A stretch of DNA of 21,266 bases from CAYGZA01 sp964354135 (GTDB lineage Bacteria > Planctomycetota > Planctomycetia > Pirellulales > Thermoguttaceae), in the NCBI GenBank assembly GCA_964354135.1, contig CAYGZA010000075.1:1-21266 (forward strand), read 5' to 3'. The translations under genes and the position numbers were made by a program. The notes under the pieces were generated by a model. That model saw only the letters and a program-made list of their open reading frames with translations, did no database searches and was not told the DNA's origin. This document shows, one piece after another, positions 14,151-20,757 of the stretch (its first letter is position 1; each line of letters begins with the position of its first letter).

Positions 14151-14151
14151 C

Positions 14152-15675
14152 TCATTCCGCCTCCGGCCGCAAGAGCGGGAAGAGGATGACCTCGCGGATG
14201 CTCTGGCTGTCGGTCAGGAGCATCACGAGCCGGTCGATCCCGATCCCCAGCCCGCCCGCCGGGGGCATCCCGTGGCGCAGGGCGCGAAGGAAGTCGCGGT
14301 CCATCCTGGCCATCGACTCCTCTTCCGCCAGACCGTCCAATTGCCGGCTGAAGAGGGCCTCCTGCAAGTCGGGATCGTTCAGCTCCGTGTAGGCGTTGGC
14401 CACTTCCATCCCGCAAACGAACAGCTCGAACCGCTCGGCAATCGCCGGGTTGTCGGCTTTGCGCTTGGTCAAGGGGCAGATGCTCGCCGGGTAGTCCATC
14501 ACGAAGACCGGTCCGGTCAATCGCCCTTCGACCCGCTCCTCGAACACCTCGCTCTTGACCACGTCGGGGTGCTTTCCGGCCGTATTGCGGCCGAGCTCCT
14601 GGGCCACTCGGCGCACGGCGGCCGGGTCGTCCGGCTCCACGCCCGCATGTTCGCGAAAGAGATCGTCGTACGTCTTGCGGGGGAAGGGGGGCGAGAAATC
14701 GACCTGCGCTCCCGCCCACGGCAGCCTCAGGTCCTGCCCCGAGGCCCGGATCGCTTCGACGATCAGCTTCTCGGTCAGGTCCATCATCGTGCGGTAATCG
14801 CCGTAGGCCTGGTAGGCCTCGAGCATGGTGAATTCCGGGTTGTGCCGGGGGCTGATCCCTTCGTTGCGGTAGACGCGGCCCAGCTCGTAGACCCGCTCCA
14901 TGCCGCCCACCAGGAGCCGTTTCAGGTGCAGCTCCAAGGCAATCCGCAGGTAGAGGTCGATGTCCAGGGTGTTGTGATGGGTGATGAAGGGCCGTGCGGC
15001 CGCCCCGCCGGCAATCGCGTGCAGCGTCGGCCCCTCGACCTCCACAAACCCTTCGGCGGCCAGCGTGTTGCGGATCGACTGCACGATCCGCGTCCGCCGC
15101 AGGAATCGCTCCAGGACGCCGTCGCTGTGGATCAGGTCGACGTAGCGCATCCGTTGCCGCAGGTCCGGATCGGTCAGGCCCTTGTGCTTGGCCGGGGGCG
15201 TCTCGATCGACTTCGAGAGGAAGTGCAGTTGCTCGGCGAAGATGGTGAGCTCGCCGGTGTGGGTCCGGTTCAGCTCGCCGTCGACGCCGATGATGTCCCC
15301 CAGGTCGAAGCACTCCGAGAGGGCCCAGTTCCGCTCGCCCACCTGGCGCTTGCCGATCGCCGCTTGGATCCGGCCGGTCCAATCCTGAATGGTGAGGAAG
15401 ATGAGCTTGCCCGCCCTGCGCTGGAGCATGATGCGGCCCGCGGCGCGGACGTGGGGGCCGTGCTGCTCGGGCGGCTTGCCCACCTGGCAGTCTCCCGCCG
15501 GCTGGATGACGATCTCGTTTTCGCGGGCGCGGATGGAGGCGATGGGCAGGTGGCCGTCGAACCGCCCGCCCCAAGGGTCCAGGCCGAGCGCCTGGATCTT
15601 GGCAAGCTTTTCGCGGCGGGATGCTTCGAGCATCGCCCCGCTGCCGGCAGTTTCCTCGCGGATGGGTTCAGCCAT
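14152..15675 (-). CDS. lysS: Lysyl-tRNA synthetase, class II
   Basis: LysS charges tRNA-Lys. The 507-residue class II enzyme has an N-terminal OB-fold anticodon-binding domain (about 55-155, with GKLIFLTIQDWTGRIQ). Motif 1 lies around IRNTLAAEGFVEVEGPTLHA (201-220), motif 2 is ELGRVYRNEGISPRHNPEF (264-282), and motif 3 contains GLGIGIDRLVMLLTDS near the C terminus. The length matches bacterial LysS. The ATG at 15675 is taken; M15 is an alternative. A sigma-70-like promoter is visible about 45 bases upstream. The stop codon abuts the 7-bp repeat array, and the Lol-like genes lie beyond on the same strand. Confidence 0.96.
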   Translation of the reverse strand: MAEPIREETAGSGAMLEASRREKLAKIQALGLDPWGGRFDGHLPIASIRARENEIVIQPAGDCQVGKPPEQHGPHVRAAGRIMLQRRAGKLIFLTIQDWTGRIQAAIGKRQVGERNWALSECFDLGDIIGVDGELNRTHTGELTIFAEQLHFLSKSIETPPAKHKGLTDPDLRQRMRYVDLIHSDGVLERFLRRTRIVQSIRNTLAAEGFVEVEGPTLHAIAGGAAARPFITHHNTLDIDLYLRIALELHLKRLLVGGMERVYELGRVYRNEGISPRHNPEFTMLEAYQAYGDYRTMMDLTEKLIVEAIRASGQDLRLPWAGAQVDFSPPFPRKTYDDLFREHAGVEPDDPAAVRRVAQELGRNTAGKHPDVVKSEVFEERVEGRLTGPVFVMDYPASICPLTKRKADNPAIAERFELFVCGMEVANAYTELNDPDLQEALFSRQLDGLAEEESMARMDRDFLRALRHGMPPAGGLGIGIDRLVMLLTDSQSIREVILFPLLRPEAE

Positions 15676-15719
15676 CGAGACGGAGCTGTTCAGAGCGGTC
15701 TAAGTTCAAGAATCGCAAC

Positions 15720-15747
15720 ATTTTAGTGAAAGCGGCCGGGGGGTCAA
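15720..15747 (-). promoter_or_regulatory. Sigma-70-like promoter of lysS
   Basis: On the minus strand TTGACC (15742-15747), a 16-base spacer and TAAAAT (15720-15725). Transcription would start near 15713, leaving a leader of about 38 bases before the lysS ATG. Confidence 0.6.
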
Positions 15748-15811
15748 TGGCAAGTTTTGCGTGGCCGGGCGCTCCCCCCGAATGGGCGTATGGGTGCGAG
15801 AAAGTGCTGTT

Positions 15812-15846
15812 GAGGGGCGAGGGGCGAGAGACGAGGGTCGGGTGCG
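15812..15846. repeat. 7-bp tandem repeat (GAGGGGC units)
   Basis: Five heptads in phase: GAGGGGC, GAGGGGC, GAGAGAC, GAGGGTC, GGGTGCG. The C-rich array at 15951-15971 is roughly its inverse complement. Confidence 0.75.
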
Positions 15847-15888
15847 GGAGCCTTCCGCTGTGACGTGCCGCGTCCGGCGGTCATTTGA

Positions 15889-15921
15889 AGACTTCCGAGG
15901 TCTCGAAGACTTCGGAAGTCT
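15889..15921. other. Long hairpin between lysS and the kinase
   Basis: GACTTCCGAGGTCT (15890-15903) pairs with AGACTTCGGAAGTC (15907-15920) around a three-base CGA loop. A flanking A-T pair extends it to 15 pairs; the only non-Watson-Crick position is one G-U. No T-run follows, so a terminator is unlikely. It lies midway between the two 7-bp arrays. Confidence 0.8.
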
Positions 15922-15950
15922 CTCTTGGGCTGCGGCTCTTTCTCGTCTCT

Positions 15951-15971
15951 CCCCCCTCCCCCCTCGCCCCT
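15951..15971. repeat. 7-bp tandem repeat (CCCCCCT units)
   Basis: Three heptads (CCCCCCT, CCCCCCT, CGCCCCT) end at the -10-like box of the kinase gene. They face the G-rich array at 15812. Confidence 0.65.
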
Positions 15972-15979
15972 GCTATACT
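15971..15979 (+). promoter_or_regulatory. Possible extended -10 box of the kinase gene
   Basis: TGCTATACT matches an extended -10 element (TGN-TATACT) and ends seven bases before the ATG at 15987. No -35 box is visible. If used, the mRNA would be essentially leaderless, as predicted for the toxin gene, whose -10 region also reads GCTATACTC. Confidence 0.35.
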
Positions 15980-15986
15980 CAACTCC

Positions 15987-18203
15987 ATGAGCACCGATCC
16001 CACCCTCTCTCAGGGCGGCGAGGAGCGCCGCCGCTCCCAGGAGTTGAGCCTCCAGCGGGGGCACCCCCCCACTCAGGTGCCCGGCTACGAACTGGAGCGG
16101 TTCCTCGGGGAGGGGGCTTACGGCCAGGTCTGGGTCGGGGTCGAGACGAACACCAGCCGCCGCGTGGCGATCAAGTTCTATTCCCATCGCGGCGGGTTGG
16201 ACTGGTCGCTCCTGTCGCGCGAGGTCGAGAAGCTCGCCTTCCTGTTCGCCGACCGCTACGTGGTCCAGTTGATCGGCGTCGGCTGGGACGCCGATCCGCC
16301 CTACTACGTCATGGAGTACCTGGAACACGGCTCGCTCGCAGAGCGGCTTCAGAGCGGGCCCCTGCCGGTCGCCGAGGCGGTGGAGTTGTTCCGCGAAGTG
16401 GCAATCGGGCTCTTGCACGCCCACGGCAAAGGCGTGCTGCACTGCGACCTGAAGCCCGCCAACATCCTGCTCGATCAGGACCGCAAGCCGCGGCTGGCCG
16501 ATTTCGGGCAATCGCGGCTTTCGCACGAGCAGGTTCCCACGCTGGGGACGCTCTTCTACATGGCCCCGGAGCAGGCCGATCTGACGGCGGCCCCCGATGC
16601 CCGCTGGGACGTCTACGCCCTCGGGGCCCTGTTGTACTGTATGCTCACCGGCAATCCGCCGCACCGCGCGACCAGGGACGTCGAACTCCTGGAGAAGACA
16701 ACCAACCTCGACGAGCGGCTGGCGATTTACCGGCGGCTGATCCGCAAGGCGCCGCCGCCCGCGGAGCACGGGAAGGTGCCCGGGGTCGATCGGGCCTTGG
16801 CCGAGATCATCGACCGCTGCCTGGCGGCGGACCCGAAAGAGCGTTACCCGAACGTGCAGGCGGTGCTCGACGCCCTGGACGCCCGGGCGGCCCGCCGCGC
16901 GTTCCGGCCGATGATGGTGTTGGGGGCCGTAGGGCCGGCTTTGCTCCTCCTGGTGGTTTCGGTCTTTGCGTGGCAGGGGTTCAGCATCGCGCTGCGGCGG
17001 TCGCAAGAAGCGCTGACCGTGCGGGCGCTGGAAAACAACCGGCTGACGGCGCTCTACGTGGCCGGGTTTGCGTCCAAGGAGCTCCAGCGCCGCTGCGAGG
17101 CGGTGGAAGAAGTGGCTGCGTCGGAGCGGCTTCGCGACGCGATTGCCCGAACGGTCGCCAAGCCGGAGTTCCAGCAGTTGCTCCGGCAACTGAGCGACCC
17201 GACGAGGCAGGACGCCGGTTTGGAGCCGCTGCGGGATGCCTTTCGGCGGCACCCGGACCGGAAACGGCTCCAGCAGGAGTTCGAGGCGATCGTCCCGGCC
17301 TGGATGAAACCCCCGCAACGGGAGGGAGCCGAAGAAGCGCACGAAGTGGCGAGCTGGTTCTTCTGCGATGCCGCCGGGCTCTCGACGGTCCGCGTCCCGG
17401 AATCCAAGACGGTGGGCAGGAACTACGCCTGGCGGAGCTTCTTTCACGGCGGAGAGCGGGACCTGGAGCCAAAGACGCGGCCCCCGTCGGGGCAGCACTT
17501 GAAGACCACGAAGCTCTCCGCGGTGTTCCGCAGCGAGGCCAACAACAACTGGATCGTCGCGGTCTCCACGCCGGTCTGGGCCGAGAAACCGAGCGGACCC
17601 GGAAAGACCGGGGAATTCCTCGGCGTGGTCGCACTGACCGTCCGCGTCAATCGCTTCGTGAACCTCAAGGGAAACGAGAACCAGTTCGCCGCCCTGGTGG
17701 ACCTCCGCAGAGGCGACCACACCGGAATGGTCCTCCAACATCCGCTCTTCGACCAGTTGCTGGCGCGGAGCGGGCGGCTTCCGGAGCGGCTCCAGCAATA
17801 CCGTCTGGCTCCGAAGGACCTGCCGAATCGCCCGGAGCGGATGGTAGACTACCGCGATCCGCTGGCGGCCGATCCCGAAGGCGAGACTTACGACAAGCCC
17901 TGGCTGGCCTGCATGGAACCGGTGCCGGTGCGCGGTGAGAAGACCGGGTGGGAGGTGATCGTGCAGGAGTCGTACCAGAACGCCATCGGGGCGACGCTGG
18001 CGAAGCTCCGCTCGAACCTGATCGGCTACGGGCTGGCCGCCTTGGCAATGATCGTGTTGGTGCTGGTGAGTCTCTGGAGCCTGGCCTTCCGCCTGCTGCA
18101 CGAAGCGGCGCCGCTGAAGTCGTCGGCTGCGCCGGGCGGAAACAGCGAGCGGCCCCGCTCGCCGCCGACCATCCGCGGCCCCACGGAAACCTCACACAGC
18201 TAG
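15987..18203 (+). CDS. Transmembrane Ser/Thr protein kinase with extracytoplasmic Cache-like sensor
   Basis: A 738-residue protein. Residues 34-300 are a Hanks-type kinase: Gly loop GEGAYGQV (41-48), ATP lysine K63 in VAIKFY, catalytic loop HCDLKPANILL (152-162, D154), ADFGQSR (171-177) and APE (193-195). HCD replaces HRD, so this is a non-RD kinase, which may not need activation-loop phosphorylation. A membrane helix (309-331) leads to an extracytoplasmic region of about 340 residues with a Cache-like pattern (WFFCDAAGLSTVRVP, then NYAWRSFFHGG, NNNWIVAVSTPVW and GEFLGVVALTV). A second helix (about 679-703) returns it to the cytoplasm, ending in a Pro/Ser/Thr-rich tail. The ATG at 15987 is preferred; an upstream TTG would translate the hairpin and repeat. 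The FHA-GAF-cyclase gene follows 57 bp later. Confidence 0.9.
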   Translation: MSTDPTLSQGGEERRRSQELSLQRGHPPTQVPGYELERFLGEGAYGQVWVGVETNTSRRVAIKFYSHRGGLDWSLLSREVEKLAFLFADRYVVQLIGVGWDADPPYYVMEYLEHGSLAERLQSGPLPVAEAVELFREVAIGLLHAHGKGVLHCDLKPANILLDQDRKPRLADFGQSRLSHEQVPTLGTLFYMAPEQADLTAAPDARWDVYALGALLYCMLTGNPPHRATRDVELLEKTTNLDERLAIYRRLIRKAPPPAEHGKVPGVDRALAEIIDRCLAADPKERYPNVQAVLDALDARAARRAFRPMMVLGAVGPALLLLVVSVFAWQGFSIALRRSQEALTVRALENNRLTALYVAGFASKELQRRCEAVEEVAASERLRDAIARTVAKPEFQQLLRQLSDPTRQDAGLEPLRDAFRRHPDRKRLQQEFEAIVPAWMKPPQREGAEEAHEVASWFFCDAAGLSTVRVPESKTVGRNYAWRSFFHGGERDLEPKTRPPSGQHLKTTKLSAVFRSEANNNWIVAVSTPVWAEKPSGPGKTGEFLGVVALTVRVNRFVNLKGNENQFAALVDLRRGDHTGMVLQHPLFDQLLARSGRLPERLQQYRLAPKDLPNRPERMVDYRDPLAADPEGETYDKPWLACMEPVPVRGEKTGWEVIVQESYQNAIGATLAKLRSNLIGYGLAALAMIVLVLVSLWSLAFRLLHEAAPLKSSAAPGGNSERPRSPPTIRGPTETSHS

Positions 18204-18223
18204 ACCCAAGCAACTCCATGCGA

Positions 18224-18258
18224 TTCATCCTTCATCCTTCATCCTTCATCCTTTCTCC
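18224..18258. repeat. 7-bp tandem repeat (TTCATCC units) before the cyclase gene
   Basis: Four exact TTCATCC heptads (18224-18251) and one degenerate unit fill most of the kinase-cyclase spacer and end two bases before the ATG. It is the same heptad as at 1271 and, inverted, at 1005. No inverted partner is seen at this locus, and no ribosome binding site is visible. Confidence 0.9.
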
Positions 18259-18260
18259 CC

Positions 18261-20057
18261 ATGGCCGACCTGATCGCTCAGGGTGAAGAATCGCAACAGC
18301 GGTGGCGGCGAACGCTGCCCGAGGGCGAGCGGCTCGTTCTCGGCCGCACCGCCGGGCTTTGGGCGGTCCCCTGGGATCAGCACGTCTCCCGGCAGCACGC
18401 CGAGCTTCTCTGGAGCGGCGGGGCCCTGGAGGTCCGGCAGTTGCCCGCCGTCCGCAACCCGATCTACGTCGAAGGCAAGGAGGCCGGCCGTTTCACGATC
18501 CGTCCCGGGGAGCACTTCGTGATCGGTCAGACCACGTTCACGGTGGTCGACCAGCGCGTGAGTGTTGCCGGCGACGCGCCCCAGCCGGTCCAGCAGCAGT
18601 CGTTCAGCTCCCAGTACCTCAAGCAGCTTCGCTTCCGCAATCCGGACCACCGGATCGAGGTCCTCAGCCGGCTTCCCGACGTCATCTCCGGGGCGACCGG
18701 CTCCAGCGAGCTGTGCGTGCGGCTGGTGAGCATGCTCTTGGCGGGAGTTCCGCGTGCGGACGCGGCGGCCGTGGTGGTGGCCGAGGCGCAGCCCGGCGCG
18801 GCGGAAGATGCGGCGCTGCGGGTCCGCGTGGTTCACTGGGACCGGCGGCTCCTGACCGGCGGCGACTTCCATCCCAGCGAGCGGCTCATCCGCCAGGCCC
18901 TCCGCCAGCGGCAAAGCGTGTTGCACCTGTGGCAGGGGAGCGAGCCCTCGGCCGCGCAGCAGTTCACCGTGCGGGGCAACTTCGACTGGGCGTTCTGTGC
19001 GCCGGTGCTGGGCGAGGCGTGTCCCGGCTGGGTCCTCTACGTGACCGGGCGGTTTGCGGCCGAATTGCCCGCCATGCCCGGCTCCTCGGACCCCAGCGAT
19101 CTCCGCGAGGACATGAAGTTCACCGAGTTGGTGGCCTCGACGCTGAGCTCCCTGCGGCAGATGCAGTTGCTCAACCGCCGGCACGCGACGCTGAGCCAGT
19201 TCTTCTCGCCCGTCGTGCTCAGCAGCCTGGGCAACGAAGACCCGGACGTCGTGCTGGCGCCGCGGGAGACGGAGGTCTCGGTGCTGTTCTGCGACTTGCG
19301 GGGCTTCTCTCGCCAGTCGGAAAGGCACGCCGGGGAGCTTCTGGAGCTGCTCAACCGCGTGAGCCAGGCCCTGGGCGTGATGACGCACCACATCCTGGAC
19401 CAAGGGGGCGTGGTCGGCGATTTCCAGGGCGACGCGGCCATGGGCTTTTGGGGCTGGCCCCTGCGGCAGCGCGACACCGTGCTGCGGACCTGCCGGGCTG
19501 CCCTGGCCATCCGCAGCCAGTTCGAGTCCGCGGCCCGCGATCCGCAAAGCCCCTTGGCCGGGTTTCAGGCCGGGATCGGCGTGGCCACCGGGCGCGCCGT
19601 GGCGGGGAGGATCGGCACGGTCGACCAGGTCAAGGTGACGGTCTTCGGGCCGGTGGTCAACCTGGCGTCGCGGCTGGAGGGGATGACCAAGGCGGTTCGG
19701 GCCCCCATTTTGCTGGACGAAGCGACGGCCCAGGCGGCCCGCCGGCAGGTGCCCCGCGACGTAGCCCGGGTGCGGCGCCTGGCCATCGTCCGCCCGTACG
19801 GCCTGGAGACGCCGCTGGAGGTGAGCGAGCTCTTGCCGCCGGTGTCGCAGTTCCCGCTCCTGACCGACGAGCACCTGGAGTGCTTCGAGGCGGCCCTGGA
19901 CGCCTTCTTGAAAGGCCGGTGGTCGCAGGCGTTTGAGCTCCTGCACCGGCTTCCGCCGGAGGACGTGGTGGCCGACTTCTTGACCGTCTACATCGCCCAG
20001 CACAACCGCACGCCGCCGCCCAATTGGGATGGGGTGATTCCGCTGGCCGCGAAGTGA
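18261..20057 (+). CDS. FHA-GAF-class III nucleotidyl cyclase
   Basis: A 598-residue cytoplasmic protein. The N-terminal FHA domain (about 1-100) keeps the phosphothreonine-binding residues: LGRT (G28, R29), SRQH (S43, H46) and N66. A GAF-like region spans about 135-265 and a linker helix 285-310. The class III cyclase domain is at about 335-500, with metal-binding D345 (LFCDLRGFS) and D391 (FQGDAAMGFWGWP) and the transition-state pair N467/R471 (VVNLASR). The usual base-recognising lysine two residues before the loop Gly-Asp is aspartate here (D387), so the substrate (ATP or GTP) is uncertain. It lies 57 bp after the sensor kinase on the same strand. I infer that kinase-dependent phosphothreonine is read by the FHA domain to control cyclic nucleotide synthesis. 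Confidence 0.9.
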   Translation: MADLIAQGEESQQRWRRTLPEGERLVLGRTAGLWAVPWDQHVSRQHAELLWSGGALEVRQLPAVRNPIYVEGKEAGRFTIRPGEHFVIGQTTFTVVDQRVSVAGDAPQPVQQQSFSSQYLKQLRFRNPDHRIEVLSRLPDVISGATGSSELCVRLVSMLLAGVPRADAAAVVVAEAQPGAAEDAALRVRVVHWDRRLLTGGDFHPSERLIRQALRQRQSVLHLWQGSEPSAAQQFTVRGNFDWAFCAPVLGEACPGWVLYVTGRFAAELPAMPGSSDPSDLREDMKFTELVASTLSSLRQMQLLNRRHATLSQFFSPVVLSSLGNEDPDVVLAPRETEVSVLFCDLRGFSRQSERHAGELLELLNRVSQALGVMTHHILDQGGVVGDFQGDAAMGFWGWPLRQRDTVLRTCRAALAIRSQFESAARDPQSPLAGFQAGIGVATGRAVAGRIGTVDQVKVTVFGPVVNLASRLEGMTKAVRAPILLDEATAQAARRQVPRDVARVRRLAIVRPYGLETPLEVSELLPPVSQFPLLTDEHLECFEAALDAFLKGRWSQAFELLHRLPPEDVVADFLTVYIAQHNRTPPPNWDGVIPLAAK

Positions 20058-20058
20058 A

Positions 20059-20679
20059 TCAACGGCCGGCGAGATCGCCCAAGTGACGTCCGGCCGCGCG
20101 GCGGATGTCGGCCTGCACCTGCTCGACCCGTTGCGCGGCATCGATCACGACGATCCGCTCGGGTTGCCGGGCGGCTTCGTCGAGAAACCCTTGGCGCACC
20201 CGGGCATGGAAGGCGTCGCCCTGCTGTTCCATGCGGTCGCGTTGGCGGTCCAGCCGCGCGGCCGCCGCCTCGGCCGGCATGTCCAGAACGATCGTCAAGT
20301 CGGGCATGAGTCCGCCGGTCGCAATGCGGCCCACTTCCCACAGGGCCGCTGCGTCCAGGCCGCCGCCGTGGCCTTGGTACACGACGTTGGCCAAGAGGTA
20401 GCGGTCCGAGACCACCGTCTTCCCCACGGCCAGCGCCGGCCGGATGACCTCTTCGACCAGTTGCGCCCGGGCCGCCATATACAAGAGCATCTCGCTGCGG
20501 CGGTCGATGCGGAGGTCATGGCGGTCCAGCAGCAGCCCGCGGATCGCCTCGCCCAGCGGCGTGCTGCCCGGGTCGCGGCAGGCGACAACGTCATGGCCCT
20601 GCTCGCGGAACCACCGGCAGAACATGGCCGCCTGGGTGCTCTTGCCGGTGCCGTCGCCGCCGTCGATGGAGAAGAACAT
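20059..20679 (-). CDS. tmk: Thymidylate kinase
   Basis: Tmk converts dTMP to dTDP for DNA synthesis. The 206-residue protein starts MFFSIDGGDGTGKSTQ (P-loop 7-15), has the nucleotide-binding VVSDRYLLANVVYQG segment and LTIVLDMPAEAAAARL, and a short LID region RQRDRMEQQGDAFH. Length and order match bacterial Tmk. Its stop codon lies one base after that of the cyclase gene (convergent). The ATG at 20679 fits the conserved N terminus; the bases just upstream are the 7-bp repeat, so no ribosome binding site is visible. The preceding gene on this strand is the WYL regulator. Confidence 0.94.
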   Translation of the reverse strand: MFFSIDGGDGTGKSTQAAMFCRWFREQGHDVVACRDPGSTPLGEAIRGLLLDRHDLRIDRRSEMLLYMAARAQLVEEVIRPALAVGKTVVSDRYLLANVVYQGHGGGLDAAALWEVGRIATGGLMPDLTIVLDMPAEAAAARLDRQRDRMEQQGDAFHARVRQGFLDEAARQPERIVVIDAAQRVEQVQADIRRAAGRHLGDLAGR

Positions 20680-20684
20680 GGATG

Positions 20685-20753
20685 TCAGCTTTCGGCTGTC
20701 AGCTTTCAGCCGTCAGCTTCTGATAGCTGCTGATAGCCGACGGCTGACGGCTC
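20685..20753. repeat. 7-bp repeat with inverted halves (TCAGCTT / ACGGCTG units)
   Basis: TCAGCTT, TCGGCTG, TCAGCTT, TCAGCCG, TCAGCTT (20685-20719) are followed after about 15 bases by the opposing CCGACGGCTGACGGCTC. It fills the spacer between the WYL regulator stop and the tmk start. It shares the CAGCCGTCAGC core with 11093-11108. Confidence 0.85.
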
Positions 20754-20757
20754 TTGG

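Larger units (their letters stand above)
13783..14151. other. Repeat-filled lysS-lolC spacer
   Basis: No gene is present. The spacer consists of two opposing 7-bp repeat arrays (13807-13862 and 13913-14150), about 50 bases of unique sequence between them and a 100-N gap. It replaces the short spacer expected if lysS and the Lol genes are co-transcribed. Confidence 0.8.
15676..15986. other. Divergent regulatory spacer, lysS / sensor kinase
   Basis: No gene is called in these 311 bases. They hold the lysS promoter, two opposing 7-bp G-rich and C-rich arrays (15812-15846 and 15951-15971), a long perfect hairpin (15889-15921) and a TATACT box next to the kinase start. Confidence 0.7.

Noticed and set aside
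13889..15726. Plus-strand frames running through the N gap opposite lysS
   Set aside because: They translate the repeat array and unknown bases and oppose a clear LysS; not genes.
15885..15986. TTG start extending the kinase by 34 residues
   Set aside because: The added peptide translates the hairpin and the 7-bp repeat, with no conservation expected; ATG at 15987 fits better.
15744..18101. Long minus-strand open frame (785 codons) opposite the kinase
   Set aside because: It is the complement of a clear kinase gene in high-GC DNA; the translation is Arg/Pro/Gln-rich with no family pattern.
18246..20141. Long minus-strand open frame opposite the cyclase
   Set aside because: Antisense shadow of the FHA-GAF-cyclase gene; composition is typical of high-GC shadows and no motifs are visible.
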